A stretch of 64,000 nt of DNA from Laspinema olomoucense D3b (GCF_025370785.1 NZ_JAMXFA010000019.1:62001-126000), one strand, 5' to 3'. Positions 9,472 through 18,468 are shown, counted from the stretch's first letter. The notes: generated by a model from the sequence alone, not told the origin. A program made the numbers and translations.

Positions 9472-10122
9472 CTAAATCGTTTCCAGCAACTTCCACAGTT
9501 CCGGGTCGGTGAAATCAGGAACCGCCATTGACGCACCCAAATCTTTGAGGTGCTGCGGCGATTGAGTTGAGGCAATGCCAATGGTGTAAATACCGGCCCC
9601 CACCGCTGAGCGAATCCCGGAGGGAGAATCCTCAAAGGCGATCGCCTCCGATGCGGAAATCCCTAATCCTTCCAATGCCATTCGATAAGGGAGCGGATCG
9701 GGCTTGCCAGCAGGTAAATTTTCTGCTAAGATTACCGATTCAAACATCTCGGTTAATCCCAACACTTGTAACATGAATTCTACATTTTTCGGGGGAGCAT
9801 TCGTGACGAGCGATCGCAATAATTCCTGTTCCTCAGACCAGGCTAAAATATTGGATACCCCCGCTAATGGCTCTAGTTTTGAGGCGAGTTTGCGGAAACA
9901 CGCTTCTTTTTCATCCGCAAGCTGCTTCCCCTCGGACGGGGAAAGTTGTGGTAACAAATCTTGAATAATTGCCTCGTTCAGCCGTCCGGTAATCCGCGCT
10001 CGATAAAAGACTTCATCAATCTCCATCCCATAGTCCCGCAACAGTTGCACCCAAGTTTCAAAATGAGTGGGGTCAGTGTTGCAGAGGGTTCCATCTAAAT
10101 CAAAAAGTAATGCGGATATCAT
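9472..10122 (-). CDS. HAD superfamily hydrolase, beta-phosphoglucomutase/phosphatase type
   Basis: The protein has 216 residues. The HAD motifs are clear: motif I FDLDGTLCNTD at residues 7-17 with the nucleophile Asp, motif II SLVTNAPP near residue 105, motif III Lys in GKPDPLPY, and motif IV AFEDSPSGIRSA. A helical cap is inserted after motif I, as in subclass IA enzymes such as beta-phosphoglucomutase, phosphoglycolate phosphatase and sugar phosphatases. The substrate cannot be told from the sequence. It is divergent from the next gene and has its own terminator. Confidence 0.88.
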   Translation of the reverse strand: MISALLFDLDGTLCNTDPTHFETWVQLLRDYGMEIDEVFYRARITGRLNEAIIQDLLPQLSPSEGKQLADEKEACFRKLASKLEPLAGVSNILAWSEEQELLRSLVTNAPPKNVEFMLQVLGLTEMFESVILAENLPAGKPDPLPYRMALEGLGISASEAIAFEDSPSGIRSAVGAGIYTIGIASTQSPQHLKDLGASMAVPDFTDPELWKLLETI

Positions 10123-10257
10123 TGTTTCTCCAGAAAGCCAGTAAACTGAGATTAGCCGAAAATTCAGTTTTTTGAATAACCTGCTTAGGAAACTGACAAA
10201 CTCGGGGATGACAACCCAGTAACCTTTGAGTCTGAAAATCTAAGGATATTAAATTAA

Positions 10258-10722
10258 ATGACCATCACTAAAGCCTTGGCCATTCTGGCCCCTGTTCCCG
10301 AACCCCACTTAATTTCCGGCAAGGAAACTTGCGATCGCGAGGGGAAAGTTGTCTTTGGAAGTGATGCCTGGGAACTGTTTCGGGAAGCGGATGAAATTAG
10401 AAAAGGTCTAGCGGTAGAAGTGTTTATCTACCCCTCCCATTCTGACTCAGATAAACCTCTTCTGATGTCCGTAGCATGGCACGGCATCTATCAAGGACAC
10501 CAGCCCTCCCGGCGCGGTCGATATCCTGGGGAAAAGCGATTTCGCCCCGATTCAGCGCAACTGGATAAAAGCACCTGGGCTGTATTTTGGGAAGTGGAAA
10601 ACCTGAGTGAATTGCCGGTGAGTGAACAGATTCCCATTGCCTCTTTTCATGCTCTCAATAAAAAAGCTCATGCCGATCGCCGCTTGCTCCCGCAGGGACC
10701 CTTAATTGTTGAATATCCTTAA
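10258..10722 (+). CDS. Conserved hypothetical protein
   Basis: The 154-residue soluble protein has no signal peptide or membrane segment. It contains acidic and basic blocks, such as WELFREADEIRKGLAVEVF and HQPSRRGRYPGEKRFRPD, and ends hydrophobically (LIVEYP). The composition and codon use look like a real gene, and a purine-rich AAGGAT lies 12 bases before the ATG. I do not recognise a family. It precedes the RNase HI-like gene by 111 bases on the same strand and may share a transcript. Confidence 0.65.
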   Translation: MTITKALAILAPVPEPHLISGKETCDREGKVVFGSDAWELFREADEIRKGLAVEVFIYPSHSDSDKPLLMSVAWHGIYQGHQPSRRGRYPGEKRFRPDSAQLDKSTWAVFWEVENLSELPVSEQIPIASFHALNKKAHADRRLLPQGPLIVEYP

Positions 10723-10833
10723 CCTAGAGGGCGATCGCCTCTCCACCCCTCCCTCTAATTTTGCCTCAAAAAATTGCGATCGCCCCTCCCTTTTGCCGTA
10801 CAATACCTATTCACCCTTAAAGGAGTAATTTTC

Positions 10834-11241
10834 ATGTATATCACAATCTATTCTGACGGAGCCTCTCGCCGTAATCCCGGCCCCGCAGGAGCTGGTGCAG
10901 TCCTCCTGGATGAACAGGGAAATATCCTGAACAAAGTCTGTAAATACCTAGGCGAAACCACCAACAATCAAGCCGAATATCAAGCCGCTATTCTTGGCCT
11001 AAAAACAGCCCTAGAAATGGGAGCAACCCGCGTCCAACTCCGCGCCGATAGCGAACTCATGGTCAAACAACTCCTCGGCCAATACCAGGTCAAAAAACCC
11101 GAATTAAAACCCCTCTATGACCAAGTAAAATCCCTGCTTAATCAATTTGAAAGCTACGCCCCCCCGCAACACGTCCGCAGAGCCGACAACGCCCTAGCCG
11201 ACGCCGAAGCCAATCGAGCCATAGACGAATACCAAGCCTAA
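10834..11241 (+). CDS. Ribonuclease HI family protein
   Basis: The protein has 135 residues from the ATG at 10834, which is preceded by AAAGGAG; an upstream in-frame ATG at 10774 lacks such a site. The RNase H fold carries the expected acidic residues: SDGASRRNPG with the first Asp near residue 7, NNQAEYQAA with the Glu, RADSELMV with the Asp, and DNALADAEAN near the end. It lacks the basic handle of E. coli RnhA and looks like the short RNase HI-like group. It should cleave RNA in RNA-DNA hybrids. Confidence 0.87.
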   Translation: MYITIYSDGASRRNPGPAGAGAVLLDEQGNILNKVCKYLGETTNNQAEYQAAILGLKTALEMGATRVQLRADSELMVKQLLGQYQVKKPELKPLYDQVKSLLNQFESYAPPQHVRRADNALADAEANRAIDEYQA

Positions 11242-12222
11242 CTCAATGACTATTTATTCCCAATAAAAACTAACCTAAATTCAGTCATTTCTTAACTGGG
11301 TATCTAGTACAAAGCAAGTCGGTTCGGATCTAACTTCAACCTCACGATTTCACCGGCTCGTTCCGATCTAGACCCCGTACAGAATTGGACTGTCAGTAGA
11401 CCAGAAACCGGGGTGAATTAGGGTAGCCTGAGCCCAGGCTGGAGGGGGATTTAGAATCCCAAAAGAGCAAAGATGGGTCCCTCTCTACCCCAGGAGGGTT
11501 GACGGATTAGGCTCAATTTTAAAATCCCCTCGGCTTACCTCTTTTGATAGATTACCTCTCAACTCACCGGGGAAATAGAGATTAAGCTAACTTCGGGTTA
11601 AGATATCTTAAAAAAAGCGCTCTTTGAAACTGGGAAAGCGGCTATCAGGGCGGCTATCAGGGGTATGGCGAAACCTCGGTAAAAAAAATCTCTATAGTAA
11701 TCTTCCCAGATTTGGGGTAGGGACTCGATAGATTTTCGCCCACAATCCACTGATTTTTCCTTAAAAATAGTAAAAACTCTGGAGCAGCAAATCGCCTAGG
11801 AGCAGGGGATAGGATAGGGTGGCAGGGCAGGCTTAAAGGTAGGATAGGCCATGTAAAATATTAGTAATTCATCCCGTAGGTAGAGGGCTTTTGTGTCGGG
11901 GGTGGATACAATCGGTGTAAGTTTTTTACAGCGTCAATTCTTATAATTACCTGTTTAAAGTAGTTTCCCAGACCTTTTTGCTCTCTCTTTTTTATCCATT
12001 TCAAAAGGGTTCATCCTGATAATCGGGAGTAGATAAGCCAGGAGAGATAATAGCAGAATTGGTCGATCGCCCCTCGGGAGATTTGCACTCTTACGGACAA
12101 TCGCTACTCCTGGAGCATCTGCCTTGTAGCGGAAACTCCTTCCTAGGGGTAACTTTATATATTGCCCAAAGGGAACTAGACTTGCCAATCCTTACGCTTC
12201 TTTGGTTAATCCGAGAAAAAGA
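11242..12222. other. Long gene-free region before the polysaccharide cluster
   Basis: About 980 bases hold no supported gene. A minus-strand frame at 11955-12188 has no family resemblance. The repeat GGCTATCAGG occurs twice near 11640-11660. The region probably contains the promoter of the glycosyltransferase cluster and perhaps an untranslated leader. Confidence 0.4.
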
Positions 12223-13188
12223 ATGAATCAGCAAACTCAACCCTTTGTTTCCACAATCATTCCCGTGTTAAATGATCCCCAACGACTTCAACTGTGTTTG
12301 GAGGCATTAGAAAACCAGACTTATCCTAAACATCTTTATGAAGTTTTAGTGATTGACAATGGATCTGATGAAAGTATTGAGCCAGTGGTTCGCCACTTTA
12401 AGCAAGCGAAAATGCTCCTAGAACCTTCTCCGGGTTCCTATACCGCCCGCAATAAAGGAATTTTACACGCTAAAGGTGAAGTGCTGGCATTTACGGATGC
12501 TGATTGTATTCCCCAGTCAGATTGGTTGGAGAAGGGAACGGCTCATTTATTAGGGGTTCCTAATTGTGGATTGGTGGGAGGTAATGTGCTGTTTTCCTTT
12601 AAAAATCCCCACCGTCCAAACGCTGCCGAACTCTACGATCAGTTTTTCTTTTTGCAGCAAGAATATTATCTAAAATATGAACAATTTGCGGCAACGGCCA
12701 ATGTTTTTACTTATAAGCAAGTGTTTAAGCAAGTCGGGTTATTTAACTCAATGCTGAAATCTGGGGGCGATCGCGAATGGGGAAAACGCGTTTTTGCTGC
12801 GGGTTACGCCCAAAGTTATGCCGCTGATGCTGCTATCTGTCATCCCGCCCGCGATTCGGTGCAAAAACTCCAGAAAAAGGTGAGAAGGGTGGCAAGGGCA
12901 ACCTATGATCTCAATCGCCATCGACCTAATTTTCCCTTAGTTCTCCTCAAGTTTATTCTCTCCGATTTAAAGCCGCCGTTACGAATCTGGTTTAAAATTG
13001 GAAATAACAACAGGCCCAATGATTTACCCTACAAACTAGAGTTTATGACTATTCTAATGTGGATAAAGCTGGTTAAAGCGGGAGAAAAAAGCAGGTTATT
13101 TATTAGCGAATTTATGGGAGAAGCCATTGGAATTAAATTGAGCCGTCCCGTTAACTCAAACAGGAGTCAACCGAGAGAAAATGCATAA
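12223..13188 (+). CDS. Glycosyltransferase family 2
   Basis: The protein has 321 residues from the ATG at 12223; a TTG at 12202 would add seven residues. The GT-A fold is seen in FVSTIIPVLNDPQRL, VLVIDNGSDE and the metal-binding FTDADCI, with GGDREWGKR further on as acceptor-side motif. No signal peptide is seen; the C-terminal half has weakly hydrophobic stretches that may touch the membrane. It transfers a sugar from a nucleotide donor. As first of three glycosyltransferases before a Wzm/Wzt exporter it should help assemble a surface polysaccharide. Confidence 0.88.
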   Translation: MNQQTQPFVSTIIPVLNDPQRLQLCLEALENQTYPKHLYEVLVIDNGSDESIEPVVRHFKQAKMLLEPSPGSYTARNKGILHAKGEVLAFTDADCIPQSDWLEKGTAHLLGVPNCGLVGGNVLFSFKNPHRPNAAELYDQFFFLQQEYYLKYEQFAATANVFTYKQVFKQVGLFNSMLKSGGDREWGKRVFAAGYAQSYAADAAICHPARDSVQKLQKKVRRVARATYDLNRHRPNFPLVLLKFILSDLKPPLRIWFKIGNNNRPNDLPYKLEFMTILMWIKLVKAGEKSRLFISEFMGEAIGIKLSRPVNSNRSQPRENA

Positions 13189-13354
13189 ATTCCGTCATTG
13201 CAGGGCATTTTAAAAACTCGGGGGACGGCGGAGGCTTTACTATTCTAAACCTAAGTCCGGGCGGGCTGAAGCTTGTGCCCTAATGCCAACTCCTAAAGAA
13301 CTGATTAAAATTGTTGCAAAAATCTAGCTGAACATCCCGGGATGAGAAACAACG

Positions 13355-14650
13355 ATGAGAATAGCTTTGATTGTCCGCCATTTTCCAGTATTATCCCAAA
13401 CTTTCATCCTGAATCAGATTACGGGATTGATTGATCGGAATCATCAGGTGGATATTTATCCCCTCGAAGGTATCCCTGCCAAAAATTTGGAAAAGGTGCA
13501 TCCGGATGTAGAGAAATATCACCTGCTCGATCGCACCTATCCCTTGCCGAAAATTAGCTCAAATTACGCAGTCCGTTGGCTGAATGGGGTGAAATTATTC
13601 GCCACGAATTTCTTTAAAAATCCCGCAGTAGTGTGGCGATCGCTCAACGTTTTTAAATATGGCACCCCAGCGGCAACCTTCTGGTTACTCCATGTCGCCC
13701 TCCCCACCTTGGATAAAGAACCTTATGACATCATTCACTGTCAATTTGGGGACCTGGGATTACGGGGAATTTCTTTTCGGGATATCTGTTTTCCTTCGGC
13801 TAAATTAGTTACAACCTTTCGGGGATTTGATATTAGTCTTTACCTGCGCGAACATGGCGATCGCGTTTATGAACCCCTGTTTCAACAAGGCGAATTTTTT
13901 ATGACCAACTGCGACTATTTCAAACGGGAACTCATCCGCATTGGCTGTGACCCTAATCGCCTCGCTGTGGTCCGTTCCGGACTAGAACCTCGGGACTTTA
14001 CATTCTCCCCCCCTCGTCCTCCTACGGATGGAAAAATCTGCATTGCCACTACGGGACGACTGAGTGAAAAAAAGGGAATTGAGTACGGAATTCGTGCCGT
14101 GGCTCAACTGCTACCCGAATATCCTAATTTAACTTATAAAATTATTGGCGACGGCCCTTTAAAAGCAAAATTAAAACAATTAATTGCCCAACTAGGAGTC
14201 AAAAATTCAGTCCAGTTAGTCGGCTGGAAAACTCAGCCAGAAATTCAAGAAATTTTAACCAAATCTCATCTCTTTATGGCACCCAGTGTCACTGCTGCCG
14301 ATGGCGACTGCGATGCGCCAATTAATGTTTTAAAAGAAGCAATGGCGATGGGATTGCCTGTGATTAGTACCTATCATGGAGGGATTCCCGAATTAGTTCG
14401 AGATGGGATTTCGGGCTTTCTAGTTCCCGAACGAGATGCCGAGGGATTAGCAGAGAAAATCAAGTTCCTGATTGAGCATCCGGAATGCTGGAAAGAACTG
14501 GGTCAAGCAGGGCGCAGGGAAGTAGAAACGCACTACAATATTAACCCCCTAAATGATCGCCTCGTAGATATTTATCAGCAGGCACTCAACGCCCCCTGCA
14601 CAGCCCAGTCTCCCTACACCTCTGAGTTGATTCCCATTCAAAATGAATAA
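13355..14650 (+). CDS. Glycosyltransferase family 4, WcaL/AmsK-like
   Basis: The 431-residue protein starts MRIALIVRHFPVLSQTFI, the pattern of colanic-acid type WcaL/AmsK/ExoL transferases. The GT-B C-terminal half has TGRLSEKKGIEYGIRAV, IIGDGPLKAKL, and the donor-binding stretch DAPINVLKEAMAMGLPVIST followed by GGIPELV with the E-x7-E pattern. It follows the first glycosyltransferase by 166 bases. Retaining chemistry is expected from the family. Sugar and acceptor are unknown. Confidence 0.9.
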   Translation: MRIALIVRHFPVLSQTFILNQITGLIDRNHQVDIYPLEGIPAKNLEKVHPDVEKYHLLDRTYPLPKISSNYAVRWLNGVKLFATNFFKNPAVVWRSLNVFKYGTPAATFWLLHVALPTLDKEPYDIIHCQFGDLGLRGISFRDICFPSAKLVTTFRGFDISLYLREHGDRVYEPLFQQGEFFMTNCDYFKRELIRIGCDPNRLAVVRSGLEPRDFTFSPPRPPTDGKICIATTGRLSEKKGIEYGIRAVAQLLPEYPNLTYKIIGDGPLKAKLKQLIAQLGVKNSVQLVGWKTQPEIQEILTKSHLFMAPSVTAADGDCDAPINVLKEAMAMGLPVISTYHGGIPELVRDGISGFLVPERDAEGLAEKIKFLIEHPECWKELGQAGRREVETHYNINPLNDRLVDIYQQALNAPCTAQSPYTSELIPIQNE

Positions 14651-14728
14651 TCTAAAGCACTTAATTTTTTAGTGCAAATCGGCGCAATTTTGCAATTTTT
14701 TAATTAACAATCACAGGACAAACTAACT

Positions 14729-15802
14729 ATGACTGACCCTCAAGTGACCCTTGTTGTTGTTCCTCGGGAACGATTTAGTTGCACCAGGGAATCCCTGGAA
14801 AGTATTTATCAATACACGGATATTCCCTTTAAATTAGTCTATGTGGATGGCAATTCTCCTGCAAGAGTGCGCCAGTATTTAGAAGAACAAGCTTGCTTGC
14901 ACGGGTTTCACCTCATTCGAGTCGATCGCTATTTATCCCCGAATAAGAGTCGCAATCTAGGCTTGAGTCAGGTTAAAACCAAATATGTCGCCTTCCTAGA
15001 TAACGATGTCATTGTCAGTCCTGGATGGTTAGAACGATTGATTAACTGTGCGGAAGAAACGAATGCTACCGTCGTCGGTCCCCTGATGTGTCAAGATAAA
15101 CCTGTTCATGAAATCATCCATTTTGCTGGAGGAGAGTCCCATATTTGGACGGATAATCATGGGGAGAGTCCCCGACGCCGACTGCGGGAAAAAATGTATA
15201 AGCAAGGGAAGCGGGTGGCTGAAGTGCGCGACGAACTCCAGCGACAGGAAACGGAACTGGCTGAATTTCATTGTGTTTTGGTGCGTCGTTCGATATTCGA
15301 TCGCCTCGGACCCCTGGATGAAGCGATGCTGAATACCAAAGAACATTTGGACTTCTGTATGAGTGTCCGAGAAGCCGGGGAAACCGTCTATTTTGAGCCT
15401 GCATCCCTGGTGACTTATGTTCCCGGTCCTCCCCTAGAATGGACCGATTTACCCTTCTATATGCTGCGCTGGAGTGATGCTTGGCAGTTGAATAGTTTGC
15501 ATCGCTTACGGGATAAATGGAATTTAGACGAAGATGCTTATTTTCAAGTCAAGTATAAACGGATGGGATGGCGGCGCAGAAAATCAATTTTGATGCCGTT
15601 AAGTGAACGGTTGACATTTGGGATTAAAAGTGGCTTTTTTGAGCGGACGATTCTCTATCCTTTGGATAAGTTGCTTAACCGTTATTTAAGCGATCGCCAC
15701 CTCAAACAAGAATCTGAGCCAATCCAAATTAAACCTCTGATGGCAACAAAAACTCTACCGGAGGAACAGGAATTGCCCACGCCCTCATTATCTCAATCGT
15801 AA
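14729..15802 (+). CDS. Glycosyltransferase family 2
   Basis: The protein has 357 residues. The GT-A region runs from VTLVVVPRERFSCTRESLESI through YVDGNSPARV to FLDNDVIVSPGWLERL, where DND is the metal-binding motif. The segment after residue 110 carries a charged insertion (RRRLREKMYKQGKRVAEVRDELQRQE), then EFHCVLVRRSIFDRLG and LDFCMSVREAG. It lies 78 bases after the family 4 enzyme and before the exporter, so it should act in the same polysaccharide pathway. Confidence 0.86.
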   Translation: MTDPQVTLVVVPRERFSCTRESLESIYQYTDIPFKLVYVDGNSPARVRQYLEEQACLHGFHLIRVDRYLSPNKSRNLGLSQVKTKYVAFLDNDVIVSPGWLERLINCAEETNATVVGPLMCQDKPVHEIIHFAGGESHIWTDNHGESPRRRLREKMYKQGKRVAEVRDELQRQETELAEFHCVLVRRSIFDRLGPLDEAMLNTKEHLDFCMSVREAGETVYFEPASLVTYVPGPPLEWTDLPFYMLRWSDAWQLNSLHRLRDKWNLDEDAYFQVKYKRMGWRRRKSILMPLSERLTFGIKSGFFERTILYPLDKLLNRYLSDRHLKQESEPIQIKPLMATKTLPEEQELPTPSLSQS

Positions 15803-15934
15803 GTAGTTTATAGCATCCTGAAATCCTGCAAAAAAAGCAATTTCTCAGAGGGCGATCGCGAAGCGTCTCGGAACGAGAATCGCCCCTTTGTTTCCCCTCC
15901 CAGTTCTTTCTTATGTCCAGTTAGTAAACCAAAT

Positions 15935-16780
15935 ATGCGACCCGAATACATTTATACTCCCCGGAGTGAACTCCGAGATCCGAAACGAATGTTCCGCCAA
16001 ATGTGGCGGGATTTGCTGGCAGGGCGATCGCTCGCATGGCGGCTGATGGTTCGGGATATTAGCGCTCAATATCGTCAGTCCTTTCTAGGAATTGCCTGGG
16101 CGTTTATTCCCCCGATCGCAATGGCAGTAGGATTTACTTTAGCAGGAAATGCTAGAGCCATTTCCATTGGAGAAACCGACCTTCCCTATCCCGCTTATGT
16201 CATGTTTAGTACCGCCCTGTGGCAAACTTTTGTAGAATCCTTACAAGGTCCCGTTCAAGCCTCATCCGATGCTAAACCCATGTTAGCCCGAGTCAAATTT
16301 CCCCGGGAAGCCTTAATTTTAGCAAAATTAGGAGAAGTGGGGTTTAACTTTGGCATAAAAATGATTTTAATTTGCGCTTTATTTCTAATATTTAAAGTCC
16401 CCGTCAGTTGGACGGTAATTTTAGCCCCCGTTGCCTTAATTCATCTCATTTTACTAGGGACATTTTTGGGCATTCTATTAGCACCCCTGGGTCTTTTATA
16501 TAAAGATGTTTCCAAAGGATTAACCATGCTTACGGGATTGTGGTTATTTATCACCCCAGTGGTTTATCCCGTTCCCCATGAAGGAACCTTTGCGACAATC
16601 GTCAAACTGAATCCCGTCACCCCCTTACTCGTCACCACCCGAGAGTTAGCCACCACGGGAATCTTGTCCCAGCAGACTGGTTTTTGGATTGCCAGTGTGT
16701 TCACTTTACTGGGATTAATGGTAACTTGGGTGGGATTCCGAATTGCCTTGCCATTTGCGATCGAAAGAGTGAGTTCCTGA
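15935..16780 (+). CDS. ABC-2 type polysaccharide export permease (Wzm-like)
   Basis: The 281-residue membrane protein has about six hydrophobic segments. The region RDISAQYRQSFLGIAWAFIPP is the typical start of the ABC-2 domain in O-antigen and teichoic-acid exporters, and FKVPVSWTVI to FITPVVYP is also typical. Its TGA stop overlaps the ATG of the ATP-binding gene by one base, which implies translational coupling and a fixed subunit ratio. With its partner it should move the lipid-linked glycan made by the upstream transferases across the inner membrane. Confidence 0.92.
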   Translation: MRPEYIYTPRSELRDPKRMFRQMWRDLLAGRSLAWRLMVRDISAQYRQSFLGIAWAFIPPIAMAVGFTLAGNARAISIGETDLPYPAYVMFSTALWQTFVESLQGPVQASSDAKPMLARVKFPREALILAKLGEVGFNFGIKMILICALFLIFKVPVSWTVILAPVALIHLILLGTFLGILLAPLGLLYKDVSKGLTMLTGLWLFITPVVYPVPHEGTFATIVKLNPVTPLLVTTRELATTGILSQQTGFWIASVFTLLGLMVTWVGFRIALPFAIERVSS

Positions 16781-18072
16781 TGATAGTCGAAGAATTGAAA
16801 CAACAAAATTTTACCCCTCCCACTTCCGATGATGCTGAGTTGTTGGTTTCCGTGGAAAATCTTTCTAAGAAATTTTGCCGAAATTTAAAGAAATCTTTGC
16901 TTTATGGGGTGCGAGATATTGCCGCTGAATTAATCGGAGGAGGTAGAAAAAGCGATGTGCTGCGAGAGGGGGAATTTTGGGCGCTGCGGGATATTGAGTT
17001 CCAACTCAGACGGGGGGAAGCCCTGGGATTAGTGGGAGCAAATGGAGCTGGAAAAAGTACCCTATTACGGATTATTAGTGGGTTAATTCATCCCGACACC
17101 GGCTCGGTCAAAATTAGAGGCCGCGTTGCCCCCTTAATTGCCTTGGGAGCGGGATTTAATCCTATTTTAACCGGGCGAGAAAATATTTATGCCAATATGT
17201 CAATTTTAGGGTTACCCACCCGAGAAATCAAGGAAAGATTTGATGAAGTGGTGGAGTTTGCAGAGATTGCCGATGCCATTGATGCGCCGGTTCAAACCTA
17301 TAGTTCTGGGATGGCGGCGCGATTAGGATTTGCTTGTGCGGCGCATATTAATCCAGATATTTTGCTGATTGATGAAGTGTTAGCCGTGGGAGATGTCAAG
17401 TTTAAAATTAAATGTCATCGCCGCTTGGCGCAATTGCGGGAAACGGGAACGGCTTTTATTCTGGTGTCCCATAATTCCCACAGTTTGCTAAATGTTTGCG
17501 ATCGCTCGATTTATTTGAAAAAAGGGCAACTAATTACCTCGGGAGAAACTGAGTCGGTGATTCGTCACTATGAGGAAGATCTTTGTTTGAGTGGCACAGA
17601 TAAAGCAAACGGCGCAATGGTACTCCCGGCAAAATCCCCCCAGGAAAGCATGGGATTAGATATTACCCAGGTTTGTTTTAAAGATGAAACGGGCAATATT
17701 TTAGAATATCTCAATTCTGGGGAACCGGCTTATTTATCCGTAGAATGTAAATCATCCGGCTATTTTGATAATGCCAATTTGGGGTTTTTGCTCACCGGAT
17801 TAGGAGGCGATCGCGAGTATGTGTTATATCTCACGACAGCCAGTGATAATGAGTTGTTGGAAATCTCCCCAGGACGAGTGGAAATTCAGATGCACTTGCC
17901 GCACTGCGGTTTAGTGCCCGGTACATATAGTGCCAAAATTTATATCAGAACCGGGGTGAAATCCTTGGATATTGTAGAATCATTTAGATTTACGGTCAAA
18001 TCCAATAAAGTAACCAGCCGATGTCAGTTTTATCAGCCCCGGAGTTGGAAAGTGCTTCATCATCAAGATTAG
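16780..18072 (+). CDS. ABC exporter ATP-binding protein with C-terminal glycan-binding domain (Wzt-like)
   Basis: The protein has 430 residues from the ATG at 16780, inside the permease stop codon (TGATG). Residues 15-265 form the ATPase: Walker A VGANGAGKSTL, signature YSSGMAARLGFA, Walker B ILLIDEVLAVGD, and the switch His in LVSHNS. The Wzt-type N-terminal arrangement (LSKKFCRNLKKSLLYGVRDI) is present. Residues about 280-430 match the beta-sandwich Wzt C-terminal domain that reads the end modification of the exported polymer. This suggests that chain length is set by a terminal cap. Confidence 0.93.
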   Translation: MIVEELKQQNFTPPTSDDAELLVSVENLSKKFCRNLKKSLLYGVRDIAAELIGGGRKSDVLREGEFWALRDIEFQLRRGEALGLVGANGAGKSTLLRIISGLIHPDTGSVKIRGRVAPLIALGAGFNPILTGRENIYANMSILGLPTREIKERFDEVVEFAEIADAIDAPVQTYSSGMAARLGFACAAHINPDILLIDEVLAVGDVKFKIKCHRRLAQLRETGTAFILVSHNSHSLLNVCDRSIYLKKGQLITSGETESVIRHYEEDLCLSGTDKANGAMVLPAKSPQESMGLDITQVCFKDETGNILEYLNSGEPAYLSVECKSSGYFDNANLGFLLTGLGGDREYVLYLTTASDNELLEISPGRVEIQMHLPHCGLVPGTYSAKIYIRTGVKSLDIVESFRFTVKSNKVTSRCQFYQPRSWKVLHHQD

Positions 18073-18077
18073 ATCGG

Positions 18078-18130
18078 TTGCAAAATACCGGATTGATCCC
18101 CCCAACCCCCCTTAAGAAGGGGGGCTTTTC
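18078..18130 (+). repeat. Dispersed 50-base repeat with C/G hairpin, copy 1
   Basis: The block reads TTGCAAAATACC, a three-base spacer, TTGATCCCCCCAACC, then a CCCCCC/GGGGGG hairpin (18106-18111 with 18119-18124) and CTTTT. The same string, apart from a few bases, is found on the minus strand at 62605-62656. Here it directly follows the Wzt stop codon and can work as its terminator. Confidence 0.75.
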
Positions 18131-18237
18131 CTTGTGACATGGCGATCGCCCCCTCACGAGGATAGGACTATCTATAAAGGAACACTCCTCCCCGTAATAG
18201 GTAGAAATCCGGGCTAAAAGTTATCCCGATTGGGGGG

Positions 18238-18266
18238 TTGACATTGGATTTGAGCTTTGTTAGGTT
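18238..18266 (+). promoter_or_regulatory. Candidate sigma-70 promoter of the DAHP synthase leader
   Basis: A perfect -35 hexamer TTGACA (18238-18243) is followed after 17 bases by TAGGTT (18261-18266), which keeps the three most conserved positions of the -10 box. Transcription would start near 18273, about 40 bases before the first leader ORF. The -10 box is weak, so this remains a candidate. Confidence 0.5.
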
Positions 18267-18312
18267 TAGTCTATCTAGGACTACATTCAATTGACTCATC
18301 AATCTCATCATC

Positions 18313-18369
18313 ATGTTAAACCGCAGCCCCTTCTTTTATTTTTGGTTTACCTTGGTTCACCAGCAGTGA
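18313..18369 (+). CDS. Aromatic leader peptide 1
   Basis: This 18-codon ORF runs from ATG at 18313 to TGA at 18367 and contains PFFYFWF: six consecutive aromatic codons at 18331-18348 (TTC TTT TAT TTT TGG TTT). No clear ribosome binding site is seen, which is not unusual in cyanobacteria. The last codons overlap the 5' arm (18354-18364) of a perfect 11-base-pair stem that excludes the terminator at 18399-18425. ORF, codon content and overlap are seen directly. The role as a sensor of charged Phe, Tyr and Trp tRNA is inferred from classic attenuators. Confidence 0.8.
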   Translation: MLNRSPFFYFWFTLVHQQ

Positions 18370-18425
18370 ATCCATTTTGACATGGAAACCGCTGGTGAAC
18401 CGCAGAAGCAACGCTGCGGTTTTTT
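18354..18425 (+). promoter_or_regulatory. Attenuator 1: mutually exclusive antiterminator and terminator
   Basis: Antiterminator: GGTTCACCAGC (18354-18364) pairs perfectly with GCTGGTGAACC (18391-18401). Terminator: ACCGCAG (18399-18405) pairs with CTGCGGT (18414-18420), followed by a six-T run (18420-18425). The two stems share bases 18399-18401, so both cannot be complete at once. A ribosome held at the aromatic codons would leave 18354-18364 free and favour read-through. A ribosome at the TGA (18367-18369) would cover it and allow termination. Confidence 0.78.
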
Positions 18426-18468
18426 GTTGGTTTGAAGCACTATCTCGCAAAGGAAAAAGGCGATCGCC

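Noticed and set aside
11955-12188. 77-codon minus-strand frame before the glycosyltransferase cluster
   Set aside because: No recognisable family, no ribosome binding site, and amino-acid use unlike the neighbouring genes.
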